Part shown: positions 53,341-62,072 of the stretch, one piece after another | Layout: each line of letters starts with the position of its first letter | Numbering within the stretch: position 1 is the first letter of the stretch | Assembly: GCF_028401415.2 (NCBI RefSeq) | Contig: NZ_CP171821.2 | Coordinates: forward strand, 1,736,001-1,800,000 | Length of the DNA stretch: 64,000 nucleotides | Reading direction: 5' to 3' | From: Glaciecola sp028401415 | GTDB taxonomy: Bacteria; Pseudomonadota; Gammaproteobacteria; Enterobacterales; Alteromonadaceae | The notes under the pieces: model-generated | The model's input: only the letters and a program-made list of their open reading frames with translations | What the model was told of the DNA's origin: nothing | Databases searched by the model: none | Made by a program: the position numbers and the translations under genes

Positions 53341-54194
53341 TCTTTATAGACTTGGAACACAAAAAGCCAACCGATAACGATATTCCAAACTGGACGCCGT
53401 GGACGCAAGCTCAATGGGATACCTGGCTGGCGAAATCCAATCGACTTATTGAGGAATTGGCAGCACTTGAAGCAGCTGGTCAGCACGAGGAACGTAATGC
53501 ACTGATTGATTCCAATAGTGCTCACTGGGGTAAATTGAAAGAATGGTTATTAGCGCTGTCTGGCGGTAAGTGCTGGTTCTCTGAGGTACGCGAACTGTAT
53601 TCACATTATGATGTCGAGCATTTTCGCCCTAAAAAAGAAGCTAAAGAACTCGATGGCACAAAACGAGATGGCTACTGGTGGTTAGCGTTTGATTACATGA
53701 ATTTCCGTGTATGCGGTAATGTCGGTAACCGGAAAAAAGGTGGATGGTTTCCTTTGCAAAATGGCTCATTGTTATCGACATACGCTGAACCCTGCGAAGA
53801 ATCAGAGGCACGATATTTACTCGATCCCATCGATGATGATGACGTATCACTCATTGCTTTTGATGAAGAAGGCAAAGTGATCCCTTATCCTGGCACGTCT
53901 GCATGGGAGCAGCTGCGGGTTGAGGAAACAGTAAAGCGCCTTAAACTTAATGAGCATGTGCCGCTTACAGAGGAACGACGTAAAGTGTGGCAGAAAGTTG
54001 ATGGGCTAATCGAGGATTTTCATAGAGCGAAAACACGTTGTGCTGCTGGAAATAATCCAGCTGCAAAAGAAAAGTTGAAATCGGTTCGAGATGGCATTAG
54101 AAAAATGACTAACCCCAGTGCCGAGCTTTCGTCGGTTGCGCGCTGGTGCCTCTTACTTCGCAATGACCCGCAATTGTCTAGACTGGTAGGCTAA
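53337..54194 (+). CDS. HNH endonuclease-like protein, PtuB-like
   Basis: 285-aa protein with an HNH-type motif in the N-terminal half: GGKCWFSEVRE at about residues 77-86 and YDVEHFRPKK at about 91-100 (H95). Unlike the usual C-x2-C knuckle, the second Cys is Ser (CWFS), a variant I have seen in the family. Further FRVCGNVGNRKKGG at about 125 is also conserved in relatives. It is the likely nuclease partner of the preceding ATPase (4-nt overlap). The C-terminal 100 residues are helical. It ends the operon. Confidence 0.8.
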   Translation: MIFIDLEHKKPTDNDIPNWTPWTQAQWDTWLAKSNRLIEELAALEAAGQHEERNALIDSNSAHWGKLKEWLLALSGGKCWFSEVRELYSHYDVEHFRPKKEAKELDGTKRDGYWWLAFDYMNFRVCGNVGNRKKGGWFPLQNGSLLSTYAEPCEESEARYLLDPIDDDDVSLIAFDEEGKVIPYPGTSAWEQLRVEETVKRLKLNEHVPLTEERRKVWQKVDGLIEDFHRAKTRCAAGNNPAAKEKLKSVRDGIRKMTNPSAELSSVARWCLLLRNDPQLSRLVG

Positions 54195-54213
54195 ATAAAG
54201 CAAAAGATAAAAA

Positions 54214-54238
54214 AAGCGAACCTTAGAAAGGTTCGCTT
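54214..54238 (-). terminator. Terminator between the defence operon and gcvP
   Basis: AAGCGAACCTT (54214-54224) and AAGGTTCGCTT (54228-54238) form a perfect 11-bp stem with a 3-nt loop. On the minus strand it is followed by a T-run (downstream of gcvP); on the plus strand it ends the HNH gene without a T-run. Bidirectional use is likely. Confidence 0.85.
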
Positions 54239-54251
54239 GTAAATTTAGAAT

Positions 54252-54300
54252 ATTCACAATTTAGATTGCATTCACAAACTTCATTGCAGCATTCACAATT
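54252..54300. repeat. Three ATTCACAA direct repeats
   Basis: ATTCACAA occurs at 54252, 54270 and 54291 (spacing 18 and 21 bp), between the terminator and gcvP. The second copy extends to ATTCACAAACT, which also occurs at 44941, at the other end of the defence island. Confidence 0.4.
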
Positions 54301-54317
54301 TTAATTGTTGATCACCA

Positions 54318-57269
54318 CTATTCCACAAAATCCCGATAACTATCCAAATCCGGACAAGAACAAATCAAATTCCGATCCCCAAACACATCATCAATCCGGT
54401 TCACCGTCGGCCAAAATTTATCTCTAGCAACCGCAGCAACAGGATATGCAGCAAGCTCTCGGCTATACGCCCTATCCCACTTTGAATCAACAATATCTGC
54501 TAATGTATGTGGTGCATTATGAAGCGGGTTGTCCGTTGCATCCCATTCGCCTGTTTGCACTTTTTCGATTTCTTGGCGAATACAAATCATGGCTTCAATA
54601 AAGCGGTCTAGCTCTACTTTGGCTTCTGATTCGGTAGGCTCAATCATGAGCGTACCGGCTACTGGGAAGCTCATGGTAGGTGCGTGGAAGCCGTAGTCGT
54701 TTAAGCGTTTGGCTACGTCCATTTCGCTTACACCGCTGGCTTCTTTGAGTGGGCGTAGGTCAATAATGCACTCGTGGGCTATGCGTCCGTTCATGCCTTT
54801 GTACAAAATGGGGTAGTGACCTTCTAGCTTTTTGGCCACGTAGTTGGCGTTTAGCATCGCTACTTCGGTTGCTTTACGCAGGCCTTCGCTGCCCATCATT
54901 TTGATATACATGTAGCTAATTGGCAAAATAGAGGCGCTGCCCCAGGGTGCGGCCGATACTGCGCCGTTATTGCCCAGATCGTCGTGGGTGCCTGCAGCTT
55001 TTAAGCTCACTAAAGTATGGCTGGGTAAAAATGGGCCAAGGTGTGATTTTACCCCGATTGGTCCCATGCCCGGGCCGCCGCCACCGTGCGGTATGCAGAA
55101 TGTTTTGTGTAGGTTTAGGTGCGACACATCTGAGCCAATCAGGCCAGGTGATGTTACGCCTACTTGCGCGTTCATGTTTGCGCCGTCCATGTAAACCTGC
55201 CCGCCAAATTCATGCACTATGTCACAAATTTCTTTTACTGTTTCTTCATACACGCCGTGGGTAGAGGGGTAAGTGATCATGGCGCAGCTTAAATTGTCTT
55301 TTACTTCTTCGGCTTTTTGGCGCAAGTCTTCTAAATCAACATTACCTTTGGCGTCGCAATTTACCACCACCACTTTAAGGCTCACCATTTGTGCCGAAGC
55401 GGGGTTAGTTCCGTGAGCAGACTGAGGGATTAAGCACACATTTCTGTGCCCTTCGCCGCGGCTTTGATGATAGCGCTGAATAGCAAGCAATCCAGAGTAT
55501 TCGCCCTGTGCGCCTGAGTTGGGCTGCATTGAGAGTGCGTCATAACCTGTAATGTCGATAAGCCATTCGCTTAGCTCATCAATCATTTCTTTGTAGCCAA
55601 CCGCTTGATTAAGTGGAGCAAAAGGGTGCAGTTGACCAAACTCAGGCCATGTTACCGGGATCATCTCGGCTACTGCGTTTAACTTCATGGTGCAGGAGCC
55701 TAAAGAGATCATGCTGTGGTTAAGCGCCAAGTCTTTATTTTCAAGTGACTTGATATAACGCAGCATTTCCGTTTCGCTGTGATAGCGGTTAAACACTTCG
55801 TGAGTTAGGTATTCGGAAGTACGAGTTAATTCGGCAGGAATCGACTCACTCGGGCTTTCTATAAGCTGCGCATCTATTGCCGCTATCTCTAAGCCGTGGC
55901 CTTGGCCTAAAATAACGTCGAATAAATCGGCAACATCAGCGCGTGAGGTCGTTTCGTCTAATGACACGCCAAGGGTGTTTTCTAGATCTGTTCGTAAATT
56001 CATGCCTTTTGCAAGGGCCGCTTCAACAATCGCGTCTTTTTGGAAGGTGTCGTCACACTCAATAGTAAGTGTATCAAACCAAGTGCTGTGTTTAAGCTTA
56101 ACGCCTTTTGATGAAAGGCCAGTAGCCAAAATATCGGTGAAGCGATGCGTTCTGTGCGCAATTGCCGCCAGGCCTTGCGGGCCATGATAAACCGCGTAAA
56201 AACTTGCCATATTCGCAAGCAGTACTTGTGCAGTACAAATGTTTGAATTGGCTTTTTCACGGCGAATGTGTTGTTCACGTGTTTGCAAGGCCATTCTAAG
56301 CGCAGGTTTGCCGCGCGTGTCTTTACTCACACCTATAATTCGGCCCGGTAAAGAACGCTTGTAAGCATCGCGAGTGGCAAAAAAAGCTGCGTGCGGGCCG
56401 CCATAGCCCATGGGCACACCAAATCGTTGTGCGCTGCCTAGCGCAACATCTGCACCAAGTTCGCCTGGCGGGGTGATCATGGTAAGCGCAAGCAAATCGG
56501 TGGCAACTGCCACTACGCCTTTGTTGGCTTGAATAGCGCTTATGGTGTCGCGAATATCTACAATTTCACCTGTGCTGCTGGGGTACTGTAAGAGTGCACC
56601 AAAAATATCTTCGTTTGCTGCGTCTGCCTCATCGCCCACAATTAGCTCAAAGCCAAACATATCAGCGCGGGTTTTAAGTACGTCAAGGGTTTGCGGGTGC
56701 ACGGTGTTTGCAACAAAAAACGCATTGGCTTTTTTATTTTTAGACACGCGCTTTGCTAAAGCCATGGCTTCTGCAGCTGCGGTGGCTTCATCGAGTAAAG
56801 ATGCTGACGCAAGCGGCAAGCCGGTCAAATCAATCGTCGCTTGTTGAAAGTTAAGTATTGCTTGCAAGCGGCCTTGGGCAATTTCTGGTTGATAAGGCGT
56901 GTAGGCCGTGTACCAACCTGGATTTTCAAGTACGTTGCGTAAAATAACGTTTGGCGTTAGGGTATTGCTGTAACCCATGCCAATAAACGAGCGGTTTATG
57001 ACGTTTTTTGCGGCAACTTGCTTAAGCGCTTGCAATGCGTCTACTTCGCGTTGAGCTTCACCAACTTTTAAAGGCTCTGGAGAATGAATATCGCTAGGCA
57101 CAATTTGCTGCATTAGGTCGTCTAAAGATGTTGCACCCACTTCACTAAGCATATCGGCAATCTCTTGTTTACCCGGGCCTATATGACGGCGAATAAACTC
57201 ATCTTGGTTTTCCAATTGCGATAAGCTGGCAGATGACAATGTGATGTTTGGATTGCTTGCAACATTCAT
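54318..57269 (-). CDS. gcvP: Glycine dehydrogenase (decarboxylating), P-protein
   Basis: 983-aa P-protein of the glycine cleavage system, which decarboxylates glycine and transfers the aminomethyl group to GcvH. The single-chain form is seen: the N-terminal half (RHIGPGKQEI, GMGYSNT) is fused to the PLP-binding C-terminal half (LHKTFCIPHGGGGPGMGP with the Schiff-base lysine). The frame opens at 57296, but the ATG at 57269 follows GAGGTT and gives the usual start. It follows gcvH by 149 nt on the same strand. Confidence 0.96.
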   Translation of the reverse strand: MNVASNPNITLSSASLSQLENQDEFIRRHIGPGKQEIADMLSEVGATSLDDLMQQIVPSDIHSPEPLKVGEAQREVDALQALKQVAAKNVINRSFIGMGYSNTLTPNVILRNVLENPGWYTAYTPYQPEIAQGRLQAILNFQQATIDLTGLPLASASLLDEATAAAEAMALAKRVSKNKKANAFFVANTVHPQTLDVLKTRADMFGFELIVGDEADAANEDIFGALLQYPSSTGEIVDIRDTISAIQANKGVVAVATDLLALTMITPPGELGADVALGSAQRFGVPMGYGGPHAAFFATRDAYKRSLPGRIIGVSKDTRGKPALRMALQTREQHIRREKANSNICTAQVLLANMASFYAVYHGPQGLAAIAHRTHRFTDILATGLSSKGVKLKHSTWFDTLTIECDDTFQKDAIVEAALAKGMNLRTDLENTLGVSLDETTSRADVADLFDVILGQGHGLEIAAIDAQLIESPSESIPAELTRTSEYLTHEVFNRYHSETEMLRYIKSLENKDLALNHSMISLGSCTMKLNAVAEMIPVTWPEFGQLHPFAPLNQAVGYKEMIDELSEWLIDITGYDALSMQPNSGAQGEYSGLLAIQRYHQSRGEGHRNVCLIPQSAHGTNPASAQMVSLKVVVVNCDAKGNVDLEDLRQKAEEVKDNLSCAMITYPSTHGVYEETVKEICDIVHEFGGQVYMDGANMNAQVGVTSPGLIGSDVSHLNLHKTFCIPHGGGGPGMGPIGVKSHLGPFLPSHTLVSLKAAGTHDDLGNNGAVSAAPWGSASILPISYMYIKMMGSEGLRKATEVAMLNANYVAKKLEGHYPILYKGMNGRIAHECIIDLRPLKEASGVSEMDVAKRLNDYGFHAPTMSFPVAGTLMIEPTESEAKVELDRFIEAMICIRQEIEKVQTGEWDATDNPLHNAPHTLADIVDSKWDRAYSRELAAYPVAAVARDKFWPTVNRIDDVFGDRNLICSCPDLDSYRDFVE

Positions 57270-57418
57270 TCTAGATAACCTCGTAGTGGCATGCACGTAA
57301 TGCGCATACGCAAATGTAATTAACTGCGGTGGTACTCAGCTGCGTCTTGCGCTGTATTATCTTATTTAAATGCTCATTTTAAATAAGACTAACTCGCCAA
57401 GCTGCTAATTTGACTATT

Positions 57419-57808
57419 TCAGTCTTCGTCAATAGAGTTTTCATAAGCTTCGGCGTCAAGCAAGCCTTCCACTTCTGAAGGATCTTCAGCTTTAATCTTG
57501 AACATCCATCCGTCGCCATAAGGGTCGGAGTTAACCAGCTCTGGTGAATCTTCAAGCTCTTCATTTATAGCGACCACTTCGCCAGTAATCGGCGCATAAA
57601 TATCTGACGCGGCTTTGACCGACTCGGCTACAGCGCAGTCTTCCGCTTGAGTAACACCTTCACCCTCATCAGGTAAATCTACAAAAACCATATCACCTAA
57701 AAGGTCTTGCGCGTGCTCAGTAATGCCGACGGTAAATACACCGTCTCCTTCCGCGCGAACCCATTCGTGAGTGCTGGCATAGCGTAGTTCTGTTGGGATA
57801 TTGCTCAT
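57419..57808 (-). CDS. gcvH: Glycine cleavage system H protein
   Basis: 129-aa lipoyl carrier protein. The lipoylated lysine is K65 in ESVKAASDIYAP; the MFKIKAEDPSEVEGLLDAEAY end is typical. It shuttles the aminomethyl group between P, T and L proteins. It lies between gcvT (71 nt upstream) and gcvP on the minus strand. No lipoate ligase is nearby. Confidence 0.96.
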   Translation of the reverse strand: MSNIPTELRYASTHEWVRAEGDGVFTVGITEHAQDLLGDMVFVDLPDEGEGVTQAEDCAVAESVKAASDIYAPITGEVVAINEELEDSPELVNSDPYGDGWMFKIKAEDPSEVEGLLDAEAYENSIDED

Positions 57809-57879
57809 ATTTGTTCCTGCCTATTTTTTGTCTGCTGTCTGTTGAATCTTTTGCATGCATACTTGAGTTTAACGCTAAG

Positions 57880-58968
57880 CTATAAGACGCTCTTGCCGTT
57901 GCGCACAAAACTGGGTTTAACTACTTCTACTTCTACCCATTTTTTGCGCATTTCAACCTGTGCAGTCGCGCCTGGCTTAGCACCCTCACCCTGCGAGACT
58001 CTTGCCATAGCAATGCTGTGTCCAAGCGTGGGTGAAAAGGTTCCGGACGTAATTTTGCCTTCGCCATCTGCCGTTTTAACTGCAAGCCCGGCTCGAAGTA
58101 CGCCTTTGTCTTTAAATACTAGTCCAACTAGCTTGTCTGTGCCTGCGGCTTTTTGTTGCTCAAGCGCGCTTCGCCCCACAAAATCTCGATCGCTTGGCTC
58201 CCAGGTAATTGTCCAGCCCATATTGGCGGCTAATGGTGATACGGTTTCGTCCATATCTTGACCATACAAATTCATACCGGCTTCTAGTCGAAGTGTGTCG
58301 CGCGCGCCTAAACCACAGGGTTTTACCCCGGCGTTGAGTAAGTCATTCCAAAAGTCGTGAGCACGTGCAACCGGCACCATAATTTCGTAGCCTGCCTCGC
58401 CTGTGTAACCAGTTGTGGCAATAAACAAGTCTTCTGCCTGCACGCCGAAAAAAGGTTTCATGCCCGCTACCGCTTCACTTTGTGCTGCGCTAAAAAGGGT
58501 GCCTGCCTTTTCTTTTGCCTTAGGTCCCTGCACGGCAATCATGGCAAATTCGGTGCGCTCTTGAATGTATACGTCGAATCCGTTAGCCACTTTGTTGAGC
58601 CAATTAAGGTCTTTTTCTTTGGTTGCTGAGTTCACTACTAATCGATAGTTTGTTGCGTCGAAGTGATACACAATTAAGTCGTCTACCACGCCGCCGTCTT
58701 CGTTGATCATGCCGCTGTAGAGTGCTTTGCCTTTTTGTTCTAATTTAGCAACGTCGTTAGCCAGTAGGTAACGCAAGTATTCTTTTGCTTGAGTACCGGT
58801 TACATCCACAATGGTCATGTGCGATACGTCAAACATGCCTGCATCTTGTCGCACAGCGTGATGTTCTTCAATTTGAGAGCCGTAGTTGATGGGCATGTCC
58901 CAACCAAAAAAGTCGACCATTTTTGCATTGGATTCTATATGTGCGGCGTGAAGTGGTGTTTTGTTCAT
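57880..58968 (-). CDS. gcvT: Glycine cleavage system aminomethyltransferase
   Basis: 362-aa T-protein that transfers the one-carbon unit from GcvH to tetrahydrofolate. Landmarks: KMVDFFGWDMPINYGSQIEEHHAVR, MFDVSHM, GYTGEAGYEI and GARDTLRLEAGMNLYGQDMD. First gene of gcvTHP. It is divergent from a LysR-family gene, with a 27-bp dyad between them. I see no glycine riboswitch-like element in the 200-nt leader, so control is probably by protein. Confidence 0.96.
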   Translation of the reverse strand: MNKTPLHAAHIESNAKMVDFFGWDMPINYGSQIEEHHAVRQDAGMFDVSHMTIVDVTGTQAKEYLRYLLANDVAKLEQKGKALYSGMINEDGGVVDDLIVYHFDATNYRLVVNSATKEKDLNWLNKVANGFDVYIQERTEFAMIAVQGPKAKEKAGTLFSAAQSEAVAGMKPFFGVQAEDLFIATTGYTGEAGYEIMVPVARAHDFWNDLLNAGVKPCGLGARDTLRLEAGMNLYGQDMDETVSPLAANMGWTITWEPSDRDFVGRSALEQQKAAGTDKLVGLVFKDKGVLRAGLAVKTADGEGKITSGTFSPTLGHSIAMARVSQGEGAKPGATAQVEMRKKWVEVEVVKPSFVRNGKSVL

Positions 58969-59050
58969 GTTCGTACTGACCCTTTACTGAGCGTGTGAAG
59001 GCTAAACAAATAATGATAAGCAGTATAAAAATTGCTGGCGCGCTGAACAA

Positions 59051-59077
59051 ATTAATAGTTTAAATATAAACATTAAT
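59051..59077. promoter_or_regulatory. Dyad between gcvT and the LysR gene
   Basis: ATTAAT-A-GTTTA (59051-59062) and TAAAC-ATTAAT (59067-59077) form an almost perfect inverted repeat with a one-base insertion. It lies between the two divergent genes, as LysR operators do. Confidence 0.55.
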
Positions 59078-59173
59078 CTTTTTTATGTTAGACAATATCT
59101 ATATTAGTAAATATTATGACTATCGCTACTCATATCAACGTTCGGCAACTGGAAAACTCACAACACAATACGC

Positions 59174-60022
59174 ATGAAACAACTATCACTGGATAATTTA
59201 CGCACGCTTGTCAGCATTGTCGACTTAGGCAGCTTCAATAAAGCAGGCGAAGCGCTAGGACGCTCACAGCCAGCCATTAGCCTTCAAGTCAAAAAACTCG
59301 AAAGACAGTTGGGTAAGCGACTATTTAGTAAGGTAGGTCAAAGCTATCAACTCAACGCCGATGGTGTATATGTGTATGAGCAAGCCAAAATCATGCTCAG
59401 CATTAATGACGAAGTGTTTAAAACCTTCACCGGCCAACAAAACCTGCGCGGCCGTTTACGACTGGGCATTCCTAGTGAATTTGCCTCTACTTTACTGCCC
59501 AGTATTGTGGGCGAGTTTTCCCAGCGTTATCCGGATGTATCGCTTGATGTCACCTCGTCGCTGTCTCGGGATTTACTCAGCAGCAGCAAGCGCAAAGACT
59601 TTGATTTGATTCTTGCGCTATCAAAAGATATCCCCTCTGAGCGCGGTGAAGTGCTGATAGAAGATGACTTAGTGTGGGCGGGCGACTCAACGCTTAAACT
59701 CAACAAAAGCGCCTTGCAACTGGTACTCGCGCCAGAAGGATGCGTGTACCGAAGCCGCGTTATCGACATGCTCAAACAGCAAACTCAGCCATGGAGAATT
59801 ACCTATACTCATGCCGATTTATACGGCCTGATAGCGGCAATTAAACAAGGCCTTGGGGTCACGGCTCTGGCAAAAAGTTCGCTTCCGCCTGAACTTGTGT
59901 CGGTAAAAGACAAGCGATTACCGGCTTTGGGTAAAATCAACATTTGCTTGTTTAATCAAGACACGCAGCACCCGCAAGTGAGCAAAACACTCTCTGAGTA
60001 TATTCGTGCTCGGATTAAATAA
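59174..60022 (+). CDS. LysR-family transcriptional regulator
   Basis: 282-aa regulator: N-terminal winged helix-turn-helix at residues 1-60 (LRTLVSIVDLGSFNKAGEALGRSQPAISLQVKKLE is interrupted only by usual variation) and a substrate-binding C-terminal domain (RLRLGIPSEFASTLLP onward). It is divergent from gcvT. This position suggests control of the glycine cleavage operon, but many LysR proteins act on other targets, and it is not GcvA itself by any feature I can test. Confidence 0.88.
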   Translation: MKQLSLDNLRTLVSIVDLGSFNKAGEALGRSQPAISLQVKKLERQLGKRLFSKVGQSYQLNADGVYVYEQAKIMLSINDEVFKTFTGQQNLRGRLRLGIPSEFASTLLPSIVGEFSQRYPDVSLDVTSSLSRDLLSSSKRKDFDLILALSKDIPSERGEVLIEDDLVWAGDSTLKLNKSALQLVLAPEGCVYRSRVIDMLKQQTQPWRITYTHADLYGLIAAIKQGLGVTALAKSSLPPELVSVKDKRLPALGKINICLFNQDTQHPQVSKTLSEYIRARIK

Positions 60023-60117
60023 GGCTGAAGCCCAATACCGCTTTTATGTCGAAAAGTCCGTTCTCGACACAGCATCAGTCGTGTAGTAATTTAGTTTCAA
60101 AAGCATAAGGATAAAAA

Positions 60118-60288
60118 ATGAAATTAAAAATTACACGCCATTTGAATCAATCCTCCAATGATAAAAGAGCACTCAATCAACAAGAGTACGATCAAGCAAC
60201 TTATGCGCTTTTAAAGCTGCTGCGGCTTTCGGAAAAATCAGGCAAAGAACAAGGGTATCTGACAAGTAAAGACATATTCTCAATGTAG
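60118..60288 (+). CDS. Small hypothetical protein (56 aa)
   Basis: 56-aa frame with ribosome-binding site AAGGA 7 nt before the ATG. The product is charged and helical (QEYDQATYALLKLLRLSEKSG), without a signal or membrane segment. It follows the LysR gene by 95 nt. It is too short for many gene finders and I recognise no family. Confidence 0.5.
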   Translation: MKLKITRHLNQSSNDKRALNQQEYDQATYALLKLLRLSEKSGKEQGYLTSKDIFSM

Positions 60289-60348
60289 TTCCCTGTTTGA
60301 AACAGCACGCTTAGCTACTAAAAAATAATAAACAAGGTGAAACCTCAA

Positions 60349-61923
60349 TTGAAAGCCACTCTTAACCATATGTTCAAAACCGCTATTCTCATTAATATGC
60401 TTCTTGCAAGCACAATCAATGCTGCCTTAGCCGACCCACCTGCCCCAAACGCATCGTCAGATGAAGGAAAGGGTCCTTATGAGCGCTTGATTTTGCGCGG
60501 CGTCAATTTAATTAACGGTGAAGGCGCGCCGATGCGCGGGCCTGTGGATATTGTGATTGAAGACGATCGCATCACCAATATCGTAAGCGTTGGGCATCCA
60601 GGCGTAGCCATTAAACCTGAGGGGCGGCCTGTCGCTAATGAAAACGACCAAGAAATGGACTTGTCTGGTCACTACGTATTGCCCGGTTTTGTGGACATGC
60701 ATGGGCATATTGGGGGTTCGGCCGATAATATTCCCGCTGAATACGTATTTAAACTGTGGCTTGCTCATGGCATTACTACCGTGCGAGAGCCCGGTAGTTT
60801 TAATGGCCTAGATTGGGTGCTCGACCACGTTGAGCGAAGCGAAAAGAATCAGATTGTTGCACCGCGTATTGTTCCCTACCTAGGCTTTGGCATGGGTCGC
60901 GATAAACCCATATTTACGCCTAAACAAGCCCGTGATTGGGTGAAGCGGGCTGCCAAAGATGGCGCAAAAGGCATTAAGTTTTTTGGGGCAACGCCTAAAG
61001 TGATGGAAGCCGCTTTGGATGAAGCGAAAGAACAAGGCTTAGGTACTATGATGCATCATGCTCAGCTTAACGTTATGAGCATGAACGTGATTGATTCAGC
61101 GCGTTTGGGATTAACCACCATGGAGCACTGGTATGGCTTGCCAGAAGCTATGTTTACTGAAAAAGTCATTCAGGACTATCCAGCCACCTATAATTATAAC
61201 AACGAGCAAGATCGTTTTGCTGAAGCTGGCAAGCTGTGGAAACAAGCGGCCCCTATGGGCAGCGAGAAGTGGAATGCAGTGCGCGATGAGTTAATTGAAC
61301 TGGATTTTACCATTAACCCGACCATGACTATTTACCAAGCCAGCCGCGATGCCATGCGCGAGCGAAATGCTGACTGGCATGAGCAATATACCCTACCTAC
61401 CCTGTGGGAGTTCTTTAAGCCTAGTCGCTATGCGCATGGTTCTTATTGGTTTGATTGGACAACGTCTGAAGAAATTGCATGGAAGGAAAATTTTCGCTTG
61501 TGGATGCAATTTCTAAATGATTATAAAAACCATGGCGGGCGCGTTACCACCGGCTCTGATTCAGGCTATATCTACAAAATTTATGGCTTTGGCTACATCA
61601 GCGAGCTGGAGTTGTTGCAAGAAGCCGGCTTTAATCCCTTCGAAGTGGTGCAAGCCGCGACACTAAATGGTGCTCAAGCGCTGGGAATGGATGATGATAT
61701 TGGCTCTGTCAGCATCGGCAAACTCGCTGATTTGGTAATTGTCGACCAAAACCCACTTCAAAACTTCAAGGTACTCTATGGCACCGGTCACTATCGCTTG
61801 AATGACAACAATGAACCTACTCGTGTAGGCGGCGTGAAATACACCATCAAAGACGGCATCGTGTATGACGCCAAAGCCTTGCTAGAGGACGTGCGAGAAA
61901 TTGTGGCGCAAGCGAAACAGTAG
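60349..61923 (+). CDS. Exported amidohydrolase
   Basis: About 524-aa amidohydrolase with a signal peptide (cleavage near ALA-D). The metal-binding HxH is in DMHGHIGGS at about residue 120; MHHAQLN and GSDSGYIYK provide later ligands. SIGKLADLVIVD is the usual C-terminal closing segment. The frame opens at a GTG at 60337; the TTG at 60349 has AAGGTGA 8 nt upstream and is the better start. It may hydrolyse cyclic amides or a peptide. Same superfamily as the gene at 3847 but a different subgroup. Confidence 0.85.
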   Translation: MKATLNHMFKTAILINMLLASTINAALADPPAPNASSDEGKGPYERLILRGVNLINGEGAPMRGPVDIVIEDDRITNIVSVGHPGVAIKPEGRPVANENDQEMDLSGHYVLPGFVDMHGHIGGSADNIPAEYVFKLWLAHGITTVREPGSFNGLDWVLDHVERSEKNQIVAPRIVPYLGFGMGRDKPIFTPKQARDWVKRAAKDGAKGIKFFGATPKVMEAALDEAKEQGLGTMMHHAQLNVMSMNVIDSARLGLTTMEHWYGLPEAMFTEKVIQDYPATYNYNNEQDRFAEAGKLWKQAAPMGSEKWNAVRDELIELDFTINPTMTIYQASRDAMRERNADWHEQYTLPTLWEFFKPSRYAHGSYWFDWTTSEEIAWKENFRLWMQFLNDYKNHGGRVTTGSDSGYIYKIYGFGYISELELLQEAGFNPFEVVQAATLNGAQALGMDDDIGSVSIGKLADLVIVDQNPLQNFKVLYGTGHYRLNDNNEPTRVGGVKYTIKDGIVYDAKALLEDVREIVAQAKQ

Positions 61924-62025
61924 GCTTAACGCTAACCTAGCGGGCGTTGTTTAGCCTCAGAGTTATGGTGGCGATGGACGTTCTGATGTGGCATAGACTG
62001 AGGACGTTTCACCGCGATTAAAACA

Positions 62026-62054
62026 CAGGATAGGTGCAATATTCACCTATCCTG
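62026..62054 (-). terminator. Terminator of the choice-of-anchor I gene
   Basis: CAGGATAGGTG (62026-62036) pairs perfectly with CACCTATCCTG (62044-62054), 7-nt loop. On the minus strand it is followed by TGTTTT. It separates two convergent genes. Confidence 0.85.
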
Positions 62055-62072
62055 ACGTTCAAGGATGACTAT

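Noticed and set aside
58969..59173. Glycine riboswitch upstream of gcvT
   Set aside because: I looked for the tandem aptamer layout but the leader is AT-rich, lacks the conserved purine-rich cores and is too short.
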